This document shows positions 1-10,952 of a stretch of DNA of 64,000 nucleotides, piece after piece. A program made the translations under genes and the position numbers. Position 1 is the stretch's first letter; every line of letters begins with the position of its first letter. The notes beneath the pieces were generated by a model, which saw nothing but the letters and a program-made list of their open reading frames with translations, was not told the origin of the DNA and made no database searches. Origin of the DNA: Bacteroidales bacterium (GTDB lineage: Bacteria > Bacteroidota > Bacteroidia > Bacteroidales > Rikenellaceae); contig CAJTFS010000001.1 of assembly GCA_910575495.1 (NCBI GenBank), forward strand, positions 1 to 64,000, given 5' to 3'.

Positions 1-738
1 GCCGGCCCCGGGCGCAAGGTCTTCCGTATCAGAAAGAGCCTGCGGGACATGCCTGCCATAATTGTCATTCTGAGCGAAGCGGATCGACGAACGCAGCGAG
101 TGCAGAGGCCGCTTGCGGACTATGCCGAGCAAGGAGGAGAAAGACAAACGAAGTGCAGTCAAACATCTGCATACTGACGATACAGATTCTTCGTCGCTCT
201 GCTCCTCAGAATGACAAAACGAGAAGAACTGCGATCCGCACAACGCGTTGGAACCAAACTATTCATTGTTCGCAAACTCCGCAGCAGACTGGAATAAGCA
301 ACTGGCGGCAACGCGGAAAGGTGGAAGGAAAAGATGTTCGGAGCGGCCATGGCTTGCAGAGATAGAATCCGGCGTTCAGCCGGGCGAGCCGAAGCCCCGC
401 CCTGCGGAGGCTCGCAGATACTCGCCCCGCGGACTTCGGCACGAGAACAACACAGCGCCGACCGAAGCAGAGCTTGCAAACTTACAATGTACGCTCTCTC
501 TGAACGCACGGACGCAGCCTGCGGAGTAGCGAGCCCGGCGACAGCCGAAGCGGCGAGCCTCCGCGCCGGGAGGCTGTCGCCCGCGCGACTCTGCGAATTG
601 TAAAACTATCGAAAACCGGCGCAACCCCCCCCAAAAACAACTATTCCTTATCAACTCTCCTGCGCCATTACACCGCCAGCGGACTGCTGAATCTACTGAC
701 CACGCTGGTACAAGCCGTAGCCTGCACCACTCCGGGCA
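1..738 (-). repeat. Dispersed cassette-like element E1 (right part; continues outside the window)
   Basis: Non-coding region whose sequence recurs at 20.19-21.24 kb and 36.43-37.46 kb. Its first ~70 bases match 36970-37036. It holds the AGAATGACAAA-type short inverted repeats (near 70 and 190-215). It ends at 679-738 with the same conserved head (reverse complement of a CCACTCCGGG...CAGCGGACTGCTGAATCTAC pattern) found at the upstream end of every cassette in the 57-63 kb array. The variable end that should lie to the left is outside the window. I see no gene here. Confidence 0.7.
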
Positions 739-778
739 CTCCGACTGCTTTCAGAGGAAAACCGTATGGCAGAACAAA

Positions 779-1390
779 CTACCGCCGATAACGGAGCGGC
801 AAATCTTTGACCCGGCGACCGCAAAAATAGGTATTCCAGGCATCGCAGGCATAACCGTCGCCCAACACCCGAAACGTCAGAACGGAAGCATCCGCCATCT
901 TCCGCCCACCGTAAAAAACGCTCCAGGCATCGTGTGCATAGCCGCTGCCAAGGTACTTGAACGAAAGAGCTGCGGCTCCGTCCATCATGAATCCGTCGTA
1001 GAAGACATGCCAGGCGTCGCATCCGTATCCGCCGCCAAGATTGCGGAACGACGAGGCCGAAGCACCCTCCACCACACAACCGCGATAAAGAACGGTCGCA
1101 CCTCTCACTACATATCGAGCATTACGCCGTCTGCCGTCTTGTTCGTGCGAACATCCCGGACGATTCGGACGATGTTGCGGCCGCACACCGGGATGGCGAT
1201 CCGCGTGCCGGTCGGGATTCGGGCGCGGCCGATGCCGCTGTGCGTCGCAGGAAACCTCTTCCGGAAAACGGGACGCCGGATGTTCCGGCCCGCAAAAAGG
1301 AAGCATGGAAAGCGCATGCGAAGGTGCCGAAAGCACGGTACCGCCGGCCAACAAGGCAACGACCAACAAGAAAACGGAGAATCGTTTCAT
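779..1390 (-). CDS. Exported DKNYY-like repeat protein
   Basis: A 203-residue protein with a clear signal peptide (MKRFSVFLLVVALLAGG, cleavage near residue 28). It has a Cys/Arg/His-rich low-complexity middle (about 30-90). The C-terminal half has three to four imperfect ~30-residue repeats of the form F..LG.GYG.DAW.VFY.G....GA..L.F. These resemble DKNYY-type repeats of exported bacterial proteins, in which a Tyr-rich strand pair recurs; the family assignment is by pattern only. It is probably periplasmic or surface located. It lies after the rpsA terminator in the same direction and so probably has its own promoter, which I did not find. The Arg-rich middle is unusual and could mark a frameshift relative to relatives. 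Function unknown. Confidence 0.6.
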   Translation of the reverse strand: MKRFSVFLLVVALLAGGTVLSAPSHALSMLPFCGPEHPASRFPEEVSCDAQRHRPRPNPDRHADRHPGVRPQHRPNRPGCSHEQDGRRRNARYVVRGATVLYRGCVVEGASASSFRNLGGGYGCDAWHVFYDGFMMDGAAALSFKYLGSGYAHDAWSVFYGGRKMADASVLTFRVLGDGYACDAWNTYFCGRRVKDLPLRYRR

Positions 1391-1465
1391 ATCAGAAGGG
1401 TCAGTGAATCAGTTTATAGGATAACGATACGAACGACGAAAACAGTATGTCAGAATGTAAAAAAG

Positions 1466-1496
1466 CACCCGCACGGAAACTCCGCGCGGGTGCCTC
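1466..1496 (-). terminator. Rho-independent terminator of rpsA
   Basis: Read on the minus strand, GGCACCCGCG...CGCGGGTGC-type arms around a short loop are followed by a run of T. It lies directly after the rpsA stop codon. Confidence 0.75.
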
Positions 1497-1516
1497 ATCG
1501 ATCGGATGGCCGCGGA

Positions 1517-3349
1517 TTACTCCTCGGTCTCCTCTTTCTTGGCCTTGGGAGCCTTCTTGGCTTCGGCGGCCTCCATGGCGCTCTTCAGAGCAGCCAGACC
1601 GGCGATGTCGCCAAGGGTCGTCTTCTCGACCGAAGCGTTGATCTTCTTCACGGTCGACTTCGTAGCGTCGGCAGCAGCGCGCTTCTCGGCCTTCTCGGCA
1701 GCGATCTCGGCGCGGCGGGCCTCCTCATACGTACGGACGTGCGAGAGGGTGATGCGCTTGGTAGCCTTCGAGAACTCGATGACCTTGAAGTCGATCTTGT
1801 CGCCGACCTTGGGAGTCGTGCCGTCCTCCTTGGTGAGCTGACGCGCGGGGCAGAAACCCTCGACGTTCTCGGCCAACGATACGACGGCGCCCTTGTCGGT
1901 CATCTCGGTGATGGTGCCCTCGTGAACGGTGTCGATCGAGAACTTGCCCTCGATCTCGTTCCAGGGGTTCTCCTCCAGCTGCTTGTGACCCAGCGAGAGA
2001 CGGCGGTTGTCCTTGTCGATCTCCAGCACGACGACCTCGATGTCGGCACCCACCTGCGTGAATTCGCCGGGATGCTTCACCTTCTTGGTCCAGCTGAGGT
2101 CCGAAATGTGGATCAGACCGTCGATGCCCTCCTCGATCTCGACGAAGACGCCGAAATTGGTGAAGTTGCGGACCTTGGCCATGGTCTTGGTGCCCACGGG
2201 ATACTTGGTCTCGATGTCAGCCCAGGGATCGGCCGAAAGCTGCTTGATGCCGAGCGACATCTTGCGGTCCTCGCGGTCGAGCGTCAGGATGACGGCCTCG
2301 ACTTCGTCGCCGACCTTCATGAACTCCTGAGCCGAACGCAGGTGCTGGCTCCACGACATCTCCGAGACGTGGATCAGGCCCTCGACGCCGGCAGCGATCT
2401 CGACGAACGCACCGTAATCGGCCATGACGACCACCTTGCCCTTGACCTTGTCGCCCACCTTGAGAGCGGGGTCGAGCGCCTCCCACGGATGCGGGGTGAG
2501 CTGCTTGAGACCCAGAGCGATGCGCTTCTTGGCATCGTCGAAATCGAGGATCACGACCTGGATCTTCTGGTCGAGCGAAACGATCTCCTCGGGGTGGCTT
2601 ACGCGGCCCCACGACAGGTCGGTGATGTGGATCAGACCGTCCACGCCGCCCAGGTCGACGAAGACGCCGTAGGAGGTGATGTTCTTGACCGTACCCTCGA
2701 GGATCTGACCCTTCTCGAGCTTGGACATGATGATCTGCTTCTGCGCTTCGAGTTCGGCCTCGATGAGCGCCTTGTGCGACACGACCACGTTGCGGAACTC
2801 CTGGTTGATCTTGACAACCTTGAACTCCATGGTCTTGTCGACGTATACGTCGTAGTCGCGGATGGGCTTCACGTCGATCTGCGAACCGGGCAGGAAGGCC
2901 TCGATGCCGAAGACGTCGACGATCATACCGCCCTTGGTGCGGCACTTGATGTAACCCTTGATGATCTCGTCCTTCTCCAGGGCTTCGTTGACACGATCCC
3001 ACGACTTGAGCTGGCGCGCCTTCTTGTGCGACAGGGCCAGCTGGCCGTTCTTGTCCTCGGCCGAGTCGACATAGACTTCGATCTTGTCGCCCACCTTCAG
3101 ATCGGGGTTGTAGCGGAACTCCGAGATGGAGATGATACCCTCGCTCTTGTAGCCTACGTTGACGATGACCTCGCGCTTGGTGAGTCCCGTCACCGTACCT
3201 TCGACCACTTCGCCGACCGTAACGTTGGACAGCGTCTTGTCATAGGCTGCGGCGATCTCTTCCTTGGGCTGGCTGTAGACGCCCAGGTCGTTTTCGAACG
3301 AGTTCCAGTCGAAATTCTCGTTTGCGACCACATTCTTGTTTTCTTCCAT
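1517..3349 (-). CDS. rpsA: 30S ribosomal protein S1
   Basis: A 610-residue protein with six consecutive S1/OB-fold RNA-binding repeats of about 75-85 residues. Examples are G.V..IT.YGVFVDLGGVDGLIH.TDLSW around 220-250 and GAFVEI..GVEGLIH.SEMSW around 310-340. The acidic, Lys-rich tail (residues ~540-610) is common in Bacteroidota S1. It binds mRNA on the 30S subunit and helps initiation, which matters in this phylum because Shine-Dalgarno sites are rare. The start MEENKNVV is the first Met and sits after a good promoter. It is monocistronic, with its own terminator. Codon use is strongly biased, as expected for high expression. Confidence 0.97.
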   Translation of the reverse strand: MEENKNVVANENFDWNSFENDLGVYSQPKEEIAAAYDKTLSNVTVGEVVEGTVTGLTKREVIVNVGYKSEGIISISEFRYNPDLKVGDKIEVYVDSAEDKNGQLALSHKKARQLKSWDRVNEALEKDEIIKGYIKCRTKGGMIVDVFGIEAFLPGSQIDVKPIRDYDVYVDKTMEFKVVKINQEFRNVVVSHKALIEAELEAQKQIIMSKLEKGQILEGTVKNITSYGVFVDLGGVDGLIHITDLSWGRVSHPEEIVSLDQKIQVVILDFDDAKKRIALGLKQLTPHPWEALDPALKVGDKVKGKVVVMADYGAFVEIAAGVEGLIHVSEMSWSQHLRSAQEFMKVGDEVEAVILTLDREDRKMSLGIKQLSADPWADIETKYPVGTKTMAKVRNFTNFGVFVEIEEGIDGLIHISDLSWTKKVKHPGEFTQVGADIEVVVLEIDKDNRRLSLGHKQLEENPWNEIEGKFSIDTVHEGTITEMTDKGAVVSLAENVEGFCPARQLTKEDGTTPKVGDKIDFKVIEFSKATKRITLSHVRTYEEARRAEIAAEKAEKRAAADATKSTVKKINASVEKTTLGDIAGLAALKSAMEAAEAKKAPKAKKEETEE

Positions 3350-3503
3350 TGTGGAAATGTTTGCGATACAATCGCTCGTTAAAAGGTTGATAATGTTCTG
3401 CCTTCCGTCATGCGCCCGGCTGCCGTTGCGTCACAGGCCCTCGCGGGACCGGCTCCGCAGCGCCCGTATATAATTACGATCCCGCGCGCACGCAAAAGGC
3501 CTG

Positions 3504-3534
3504 CAAAGTTAACGCTTTTTTCCGGAATGCCAAA
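3504..3534 (-). promoter_or_regulatory. Bacteroidota-type promoter of rpsA
   Basis: On the minus strand, TTTG (3531-3534) is followed after 19 nt by TAACTTTG (3504-3511), matching the TTTG/TAnnTTTG consensus. It leaves a ~150 nt leader before rpsA. Confidence 0.7.
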
Positions 3535-3639
3535 ACTTCGAATGCTTATCCGCGAAACCGCCCTTGCAAACGAGCTTTTCGGCCGGTTCTGTGCCCTGCG
3601 AGCAGGGCCTAAGGAATACGGAGTGTCGCCCGGCTTTTA

Positions 3640-3790
3640 CCGGATACTTGGCGGAGTTCCGGGGAGGGTGACAGCTTCTTCGCTCCGCTCAGAATGACAA
3701 ATAGAGGCCGTGCCAGGACGTGCGAAGCCGACAGCAGCCTGCACAGAAAAGATTCGTCGCCCCGCTCGGAATGACAAACCGGAAAGAAGC
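3640..3790. repeat. Short dispersed repeats (AGAATGACAAA family)
   Basis: Two copies of a motif reading TTCGTCGC(T/C)CCGCTC(A/G)GAATGACAAA occur at about 3674-3702 and 3750-3780, in the gene-free stretch between rpsA and the fumarase gene. The same motif is inside the E1, E2 and E3 elements. I see no gene in 3535-4172. Confidence 0.6.
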
Positions 3791-4026
3791 GCGCAAAGAA
3801 AGATGCTTGGCGGCGATACAAACACATCGCGCGCGGCCCGAAAAACCGCAACCGGCGGTAAAAAAGCACGAAGTTCCCCGCTTCAGCACAGCGCAAGCAC
3901 GCAACCCGAAGAAACCTTTGCACAAGGCATTTTGCTGAGAGAGCGCGCCCCTGTTCCGGCCGCATCGTCCGGAAACGGAGCGGGCACGAGGTTTGTGTTA
4001 ATAAAATAACAAATCGGCGGAAATTA

Positions 4027-4058
4027 TTGCGCAATCCGGATAGTTTTTTGTATTTTTG
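4027..4058 (+). promoter_or_regulatory. Promoter of the fumarase gene
   Basis: TATTTTTG at 4051-4058 matches TAnnTTTG. ATTG lies about 21 nt upstream. It is ~115 nt before the fumarase start and just after an AT-rich patch. Confidence 0.6.
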
Positions 4059-4172
4059 CACGGCTGAACGGCTCGACCCCGCACCCGAGGGAAGCCGAAA
4101 AAACGGCCGGAAACCGCCCCTGCGGACCCCGGCCCGACAAAAAGATAAAACACACAAAATCAAAATACACCG

Positions 4173-5786
<1,614 letters not shown>

Positions 5787-5835
5787 AATTGCAGACCCCG
5801 GATACGAACGGACTCAAAACCGCGTTGTTGAAACG

Positions 5836-7707
5836 ATGAAAGGTCTTATTGCGAAAATCATCTTCGCGGCGCTCTGCGTCGTTGCATGGGGGCCGGCCGC
5901 CGGCGCCGACAAGGTCGTCTTCGAGGCCTCCTCGCCCCTGATCGTGGCCGTGGGCGAAGCCTTCCGGGTCGAATTCGCGCTCAACGCCCGGCCCGACGAC
6001 GGAAGTTTCGCGCCTCCGTCGTTCGAGGGATTCGACGTGCTGGCCGGACCCGCCGTTTCGGAGGGCTCGTCGATCCAGATCGTCAACGGGTCGATGACCA
6101 AGAGCGTCGAATATACGCTCACCTACGTGCTCATGGCCAACAGCGCCGGCAACTTCACCGTCGCCCCGGCCGCCATCGCCGTCGACGGAGAGACCTACCG
6201 CACGCGGTCCCTGCCGATCGAGGTGGTCGACGAGGGCGCCGCACCGGGTTCCGCCGGCGTGGTGCCGGGAGGCTCCGCCAACGGAGAACCGCAGTCCCGA
6301 AACCCCGAAAGCGAAGCACGCCGGCGGCTGGGCAAGGACGACATCCTGCTGCGGGCCGCCGTATCGCGCAGCACCGTCTACAAGGGCGAACCGCTGCGCG
6401 TGATCTTCAAGCTCTACCGCCGCGCCAACGTAGCCGGATTCCAGGACTACAAGGTGCCGTCGTTCAACGGATTCTGGGCCCAGCAGCTCAACACCGACAA
6501 CGCCCCGCGCCAGCGCGAGACCTACAACGGCAAGATCTACGAAACGTCGGTCGCCTGGGAATACCTGCTCTACCCGCAGCAGGCCGGCACGCTGGTCATC
6601 GAACCCGCCGAACTGACCGCCGTCGCGCAGGTCATCGTGCCGAGCAACCGCAGCGCCGATCCTTTCTTCGGGGGCGGCCACGATGTCTACAACGTGCCTG
6701 TCAAAGTGCAGAGTCCGCGCGTCAACATCACGGTCAAACCCCTGCCGGCCGGCGCCCCGGCCGGATTCAGCGGGGCCGTCGGGCACTTCACGATGGAGAC
6801 CAAGCTCCCGACGCAGCGGCTGGCCGCCAATTCGGCAGCGACCTATACGGTCAAGATTTCGGGAACGGGCAACCTTACGTTCGTGCAGGCCCCCAAGCTG
6901 ACGCTGCCCGGTTCGTTCGAGCAGTACAACGTCAAGACCACCGAGTCGATCAACACGTCGGCCGCCGGCATCTCGGGCTACCGCCAGTTCGAATACCCCT
7001 TCATAGCGCGCGCCGACGGCTCTTTCCAGATCGAACCCGTGGTGTTCAGCTACTTCGATCCGTCGCGCATGGAGTATGCGACCCTGCGCTCCGAACCGCT
7101 GACGCTCGACGTCGCACCCGATGCCGGAGGCGGCGGCGAAGCCGTGGTGATGCAGAACCGCGGCATGTCGAAAGAGGAGGTGCGGCTGCTGGGCGAGGAC
7201 ATCCGCTTCATCAAGCTGGGCAACGCCCGGCTGCGCACTCCGCAGCAGCCGTTTCTGTTCAGCATGCTCTACTGGGTGCTGTTGTGCGGCATCCTGCTTC
7301 TGTTCACGGCGGCCTACGCCACCCTGCGCCGGCGCATCCGCGAATCGCAGAACGTCGCCCTGGTCCGCGGCCGGCGCGCCAACAAGGTGGCCGTACAACG
7401 CTTCCGCGCGGCCCGCAAATACATGGAAGCTCACGACCGCCATGCCTTCTACGAGGAGATGCTGCGCGCGCTGTGGGGTTACGTGAGCGACAAGTTCAAC
7501 ATCCCCGTGGCCAACCTCACCAAGGAGAACGTGCGCGAGGAACTGCACCGCCGCGGCGTTCCGTCCGACGAGTCGCAGCGCTTCACGGCCCTCATCGCCC
7601 AGTGCGACGAGGCACAGTATTCGCCCGCCGCATCGGTGCAGATGGGCGACATCTACGCCGACGGCGTAGACCTGATTTCGCGCATCGAGTCGATCATCAA
7701 ACGATAG
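5836..7707 (+). CDS. batD: BatD family membrane protein
   Basis: A 623-residue protein with an N-terminal signal sequence (residues 1-23), long beta-rich extracytoplasmic repeats, and one transmembrane helix at about 475-497 (LLFSMLYWVLLCGILLLFTAAY region) followed by a cytoplasmic basic and helical tail. This is the BatD/BAM-like architecture of Bacteroidota Bat operons, linked to stress or oxygen tolerance and to MoxR/VWA complexes. The next gene is batE, 6 nt away. The usual batA, batB and batC genes are not adjacent; the gene upstream is fumarase. Exact biochemical role unknown. Confidence 0.88.
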   Translation: MKGLIAKIIFAALCVVAWGPAAGADKVVFEASSPLIVAVGEAFRVEFALNARPDDGSFAPPSFEGFDVLAGPAVSEGSSIQIVNGSMTKSVEYTLTYVLMANSAGNFTVAPAAIAVDGETYRTRSLPIEVVDEGAAPGSAGVVPGGSANGEPQSRNPESEARRRLGKDDILLRAAVSRSTVYKGEPLRVIFKLYRRANVAGFQDYKVPSFNGFWAQQLNTDNAPRQRETYNGKIYETSVAWEYLLYPQQAGTLVIEPAELTAVAQVIVPSNRSADPFFGGGHDVYNVPVKVQSPRVNITVKPLPAGAPAGFSGAVGHFTMETKLPTQRLAANSAATYTVKISGTGNLTFVQAPKLTLPGSFEQYNVKTTESINTSAAGISGYRQFEYPFIARADGSFQIEPVVFSYFDPSRMEYATLRSEPLTLDVAPDAGGGGEAVVMQNRGMSKEEVRLLGEDIRFIKLGNARLRTPQQPFLFSMLYWVLLCGILLLFTAAYATLRRRIRESQNVALVRGRRANKVAVQRFRAARKYMEAHDRHAFYEEMLRALWGYVSDKFNIPVANLTKENVREELHRRGVPSDESQRFTALIAQCDEAQYSPAASVQMGDIYADGVDLISRIESIIKR

Positions 7708-7713
7708 ATTCCC

Positions 7714-8625
7714 ATGAAACGATTGATCCTGGTCCTGTTCGCAGCCCTGGCGGGTCCCGCTCCGCTTTTCATACCGACGCACGGCGCTGCGGCGACCGCA
7801 TACGCACAGACACCGGCCGCCCCCGCCGCAACGGCCGGCCAAACCGATCCTGCAACAACCGCCGAGGCTGCCGACATGGCTGCTGCTGATGCCTCAACCG
7901 AAGTTCCCGCCGCCGAAACCGACGCTGCGGCGCCCGCGCTCCTGTGGGACCGGGCCAACACGGCCTACATCAACGGCGACTACCGCGCGGCGGCCGAGAC
8001 TTACGAAGAACTGCTTGCACAGGGGCTGGTCTCGGTGAAACTCTGCTACAACCTGGCCAACGCCTATTTCAAGGCCGACCGCCTGGGCAAAGCGATCCTG
8101 TTCTACCGCCGGGCGCTCCGCCTGGCGCCCGGCAACGGCGACATCCGCTACAACCTGAGCGTCGCCGAAGCCCGCACCAAGGACAACATCGAACGCATCC
8201 CCGAATTCTTTCTTGTCGCCTGGCTGCGCAGCGTGCGCCACACGATGGGCTGCACGGCCTGGACGATCCTCTCGCTGCTCTTTCTGACCTGCGCACTGGG
8301 CTTTTTCCTCTTTTTTCTGCTGGCCCAGCGGCTCTCGTGGCGCAAAACCGGATTCTATGGCACTCTGGTTGCAGCGGTGCTCTTCGTGACCGCCACGCTG
8401 TTCGCCGCGGCCGAACGCCGCGGAATGCTCGACCGCACGAGCGCCGTGGTGATGCCGGCCTCCGCGGCGGTGAAGAGCTCGCCCGACAACTCGGCCACCG
8501 ACCTCTTCCTGCTCCACGAAGGCACCGTGGTGACCATCACCGACCGTCTCGACGACTGGTGCGAGATCGTCATCGACGACGGCAAGAAAGGGTGGATCGA
8601 AAACCGCAAAATCGAGATCGTCTGA
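7714..8625 (+). CDS. batE: BatE-like TPR/SH3 membrane protein
   Basis: A 303-residue protein: signal peptide (1-30), Ala/Thr/Pro-rich linker (30-70), two TPR units (about 72-145, LWDRANTAYINGDYRAAAETYEELL and KADRLGKAILFYRRALRLAPGN), two hydrophobic segments at about 183-207 and 214-232, and a C-terminal bacterial SH3-like domain ending GWIENRKIEIV. This is the standard BatE layout. It follows batD by 6 nt, and its stop overlaps the recR start (TGATG), so batD, batE and recR are probably one transcript. Confidence 0.86.
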   Translation: MKRLILVLFAALAGPAPLFIPTHGAAATAYAQTPAAPAATAGQTDPATTAEAADMAAADASTEVPAAETDAAAPALLWDRANTAYINGDYRAAAETYEELLAQGLVSVKLCYNLANAYFKADRLGKAILFYRRALRLAPGNGDIRYNLSVAEARTKDNIERIPEFFLVAWLRSVRHTMGCTAWTILSLLFLTCALGFFLFFLLAQRLSWRKTGFYGTLVAAVLFVTATLFAAAERRGMLDRTSAVVMPASAAVKSSPDNSATDLFLLHEGTVVTITDRLDDWCEIVIDDGKKGWIENRKIEIV

Positions 8626-9221
8626 TGTCGAAACTCTTACAGGACGTGGTCGGCGAGCTGTCGAAGCTGCCGGGCGTGGGACGCCGCACGGCACTGCGCC
8701 TGGCCATGCACATCCTGCGCATGGAACCCGACTCGGTGGGCGAAATGACCCGCAGCATCGACCGCTTCCGCAACGACATCAAGCACTGCGCCCGCTGCAA
8801 CAACCTCTCCGACGAGCAGGTGTGCCCCATCTGCGCCGACCGCGAACGCGACCATGCGACGATCTGCGTAGTGGAACAGGTAGCCGACGTGCTGTCGATC
8901 GAGAACACCCGCCAGTACAAGGGGCTCTACCATGTGCTGGGCGGTGTCATCTCGCCCATGCAGGGCATAGCGCCCTCCGATCTGAAGATCGACCTGCTGT
9001 GCGACCGCATCGCGCAGGGCGGTGTCAAGGAGGTGATCCTGGCCATCTCCACCTCGGTCGAGGGCGAAACGACGCTCTTCTATCTGATGAGCCGCCTGCG
9101 CCGCTACCCCGGCGTGAAGATCACCTCGATCGCCCGCGGCATCGGCTTCGGCGACGAACTGGAATATGTCGACGAACTGACCATCACCCATGCGCTGCTC
9201 AACCGCCGCGAAATGGAGTGA
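8625..9221 (+). CDS. recR: Recombination protein RecR
   Basis: A 198-residue protein of the usual RecR length. It has an N-terminal helix-hairpin-helix (LSKLPGVGRRTALRLA, 12-27), a zinc finger with Cys55, Cys58, Cys67 and Cys70, and a Toprim domain (CVVEQVADVLSIE onward). RecR forms clamp-like rings and loads RecA with RecO (and RecF) at gaps. The ATG at 8625 overlaps the batE stop by one base, which supports this start and translational coupling. recF is also in the window at 15.4 kb but in a separate unit. Confidence 0.96.
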   Translation: MSKLLQDVVGELSKLPGVGRRTALRLAMHILRMEPDSVGEMTRSIDRFRNDIKHCARCNNLSDEQVCPICADRERDHATICVVEQVADVLSIENTRQYKGLYHVLGGVISPMQGIAPSDLKIDLLCDRIAQGGVKEVILAISTSVEGETTLFYLMSRLRRYPGVKITSIARGIGFGDELEYVDELTITHALLNRREME

Positions 9222-9327
9222 AGCGGAAACACCCAAAGCAGCGAAGCATGCACCGGCCCTCCGCCCGCCAAATCGAGAGGGACCGAAAAAGCAACGACGA
9301 AGAATTACATATCTAAAACACAACACG

Positions 9328-10326
9328 ATGGAATTCGTTACCAATGAAAAACTGACGATCGTCGGCGCCGCCGGCATGATCGGCTCCAACATGGCGCAGA
9401 CCGCCCTGATGATGCGTCTGACGCCCAACATCTGCCTCTACGACCCCTTCGCGCCCGCGCTGGAGGGCGTGGTCGAGGAGCTGCGCCACTGCGCCTTCGA
9501 AGGGGTGAACATCACCTGGACGTCGGAGATCGGCGATGCGCTTACGGGCGCCTCCTACGTGGTTTCGTCGGGCGGAGCCGCCCGCAAGGCCGGCATGACG
9601 CGCGAAGACCTCCTGAAGGGCAACGCCGAGATCGCCGCCCAGCTGGGCAAGGACATCCGCACCTACTGTCCCGACGTGAAGCACGTGGTGGTCATCTTCA
9701 ACCCGGCCGACATCACGGGTCTCGTGACGCTGATCTACGGCGGGCTGCACCCGTCGCAGGTGTCGACCCTCGCAGCGCTCGACTCGACGCGCCTGCGCTC
9801 GGAGCTGGCCCAATATTTCAAGATTTCGCCCGACGAAATCCGCAACTGCCGCACCTACGGCGGCCATGGCGAGCAGATGGCCGTCTTCGCATCGACGACG
9901 CTCGTGGCCGGACGTCCGCTTTCGGAACTTATCGGTCATGAAATGCCCGAAGGCGACTGGCACGAACTGCAGCAGCGCGTCGTCCAGGGCGGCAAGCACA
10001 TCATCGACCTGCGCGGCCGTTCGTCGTTCCAGAGCCCGGCCTACCTTTCGATCTGCATGATCGCCGCAGCCATGGGCGGCAAGCCGTTCACCTATCCGGC
10101 CGGCGTCTATGTGCACAACGACGAGTTCCGCCACATCCTCATGGCCATGGAGACCTCCATCGGCCCCAAGGGCGTCGAGTACAAGAACGTGCAGGGCACG
10201 CCCGAGGAGCACGCGCGCCTCACCGAGAGCTACAACCACCTCTGCAAGCTCCGCGACGAGGTGATCGCGATGGGCATCCTGCCGCCCGTCGACGAGTGGC
10301 ACAAGGTCAATCCGCATCTGAAATAG
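9328..10326 (+). CDS. mdh: Malate dehydrogenase
   Basis: A 332-residue lactate/malate dehydrogenase family enzyme with an N-terminal Rossmann motif (IVGAAGMIGSN, 11-21), the substrate/NAD loop around NPADITG and the catalytic-region motif RTYGGHGEQM. It oxidises malate to oxaloacetate with NAD(P). The start at MEFVTNEKL puts the glycine motif at its normal distance; an in-frame ATG lies farther upstream in non-conserved sequence. Bacteroidota mdh proteins often diverge from the classical type, so exact cofactor and substrate preference are inferred. A strong terminator follows. Confidence 0.9.
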   Translation: MEFVTNEKLTIVGAAGMIGSNMAQTALMMRLTPNICLYDPFAPALEGVVEELRHCAFEGVNITWTSEIGDALTGASYVVSSGGAARKAGMTREDLLKGNAEIAAQLGKDIRTYCPDVKHVVVIFNPADITGLVTLIYGGLHPSQVSTLAALDSTRLRSELAQYFKISPDEIRNCRTYGGHGEQMAVFASTTLVAGRPLSELIGHEMPEGDWHELQQRVVQGGKHIIDLRGRSSFQSPAYLSICMIAAAMGGKPFTYPAGVYVHNDEFRHILMAMETSIGPKGVEYKNVQGTPEEHARLTESYNHLCKLRDEVIAMGILPPVDEWHKVNPHLK

Positions 10327-10343
10327 GCCCCGCCGCCGACAAG

Positions 10344-10373
10344 AAAAGCCGCCCGTTGAACGGGCGGCTTTTG
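10344..10373 (+). terminator. Terminator after mdh
   Basis: AAAAGCCGCCCG, loop TTGAA, CGGGCGGCTTTT: an 11-bp stem with a T tail, just after the mdh stop. Confidence 0.85.
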
Positions 10374-10437
10374 GTTATATGCTATGTCTCGGAGTTCGCA
10401 CACAAAACAATTGTCCGAACAGCACCGCTGAGAGCGG

Positions 10438-10884
10438 CTATTCGGCCAAAGCCTGCAAGACAGCCTGCAACTCGCCGTTGCGGAGCAACAGCAGCAACGG
10501 CCCGTCCATGTCGTAGTGGGTGGTGGTCCGGAGCGCTTCGAAGAAACGTTGCTCCTGCTCCAGCCCGGGGCAGGCCATGCGCGTGGAAGCGAGCGGACCG
10601 ATGGTCAGGGTCCGGCTGCGATCGGTCGCATAGGCGCCCGAAAGGCTATTGCAGGCTCCCCGGCCGCTTATCCGTCCGTCGCCGTCCGAAAGGACAAGCG
10701 TGAAAGCGCCGGGCGCGGCCGTCACGCTCCGGCCGTAGAGCTGGACCAGCTGCCAGGTCGTTCCCGCGAGCGGGCGGCGGTATTTCTTCTGATAGGCGCG
10801 GCAATGGCACCCTTTGCTGTGGCTGCATCCTGCCGCAAGGGCGACCGCGAGGGCCAGGAACAGCATCCGGATCATGCGTTTCAT
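10438..10884 (-). CDS. META-domain (HslJ-like) lipoprotein
   Basis: A 148-residue lipoprotein. The start at MKRMIRML gives a lipobox ending AAGC near residue 19; longer in-frame starts would extend into the promoter. The remainder is a META domain: LAGTTWQLVQLYG followed by the strand pattern F.L.L..GDGRISGRGACNSLSGAY, typical of HslJ-like heat-shock or copper/bile-stress lipoproteins. It probably sits in the outer membrane facing the periplasm. It is divergent from ridA with back-to-back promoters. Stress role is inferred from the family. Confidence 0.8.
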   Translation of the reverse strand: MKRMIRMLFLALAVALAAGCSHSKGCHCRAYQKKYRRPLAGTTWQLVQLYGRSVTAAPGAFTLVLSDGDGRISGRGACNSLSGAYATDRSRTLTIGPLASTRMACPGLEQEQRFFEALRTTTHYDMDGPLLLLLRNGELQAVLQALAE

Positions 10885-10905
10885 CTTCGTCTCGAATTGT
10901 TGGTG

Positions 10906-10930
10906 CAAAGATACGAAATTCATATCTTTG
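10906..10930. promoter_or_regulatory. Divergent promoter pair (META lipoprotein / ridA)
   Basis: TATCTTTG occurs on the minus strand at 10913-10906 and on the plus strand at 10923-10930, nine bases apart. The -33 region of each promoter overlaps the other, so the two genes may compete for polymerase. Confidence 0.7.
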
Positions 10931-10952
10931 TCCAATCAACAGACATGCACCT

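Noticed and set aside
932-3382. Very long open frame opposite rpsA (816 codons)
   Set aside because: It is the antisense shadow of the highly biased rpsA gene; the product has no recognisable domain.
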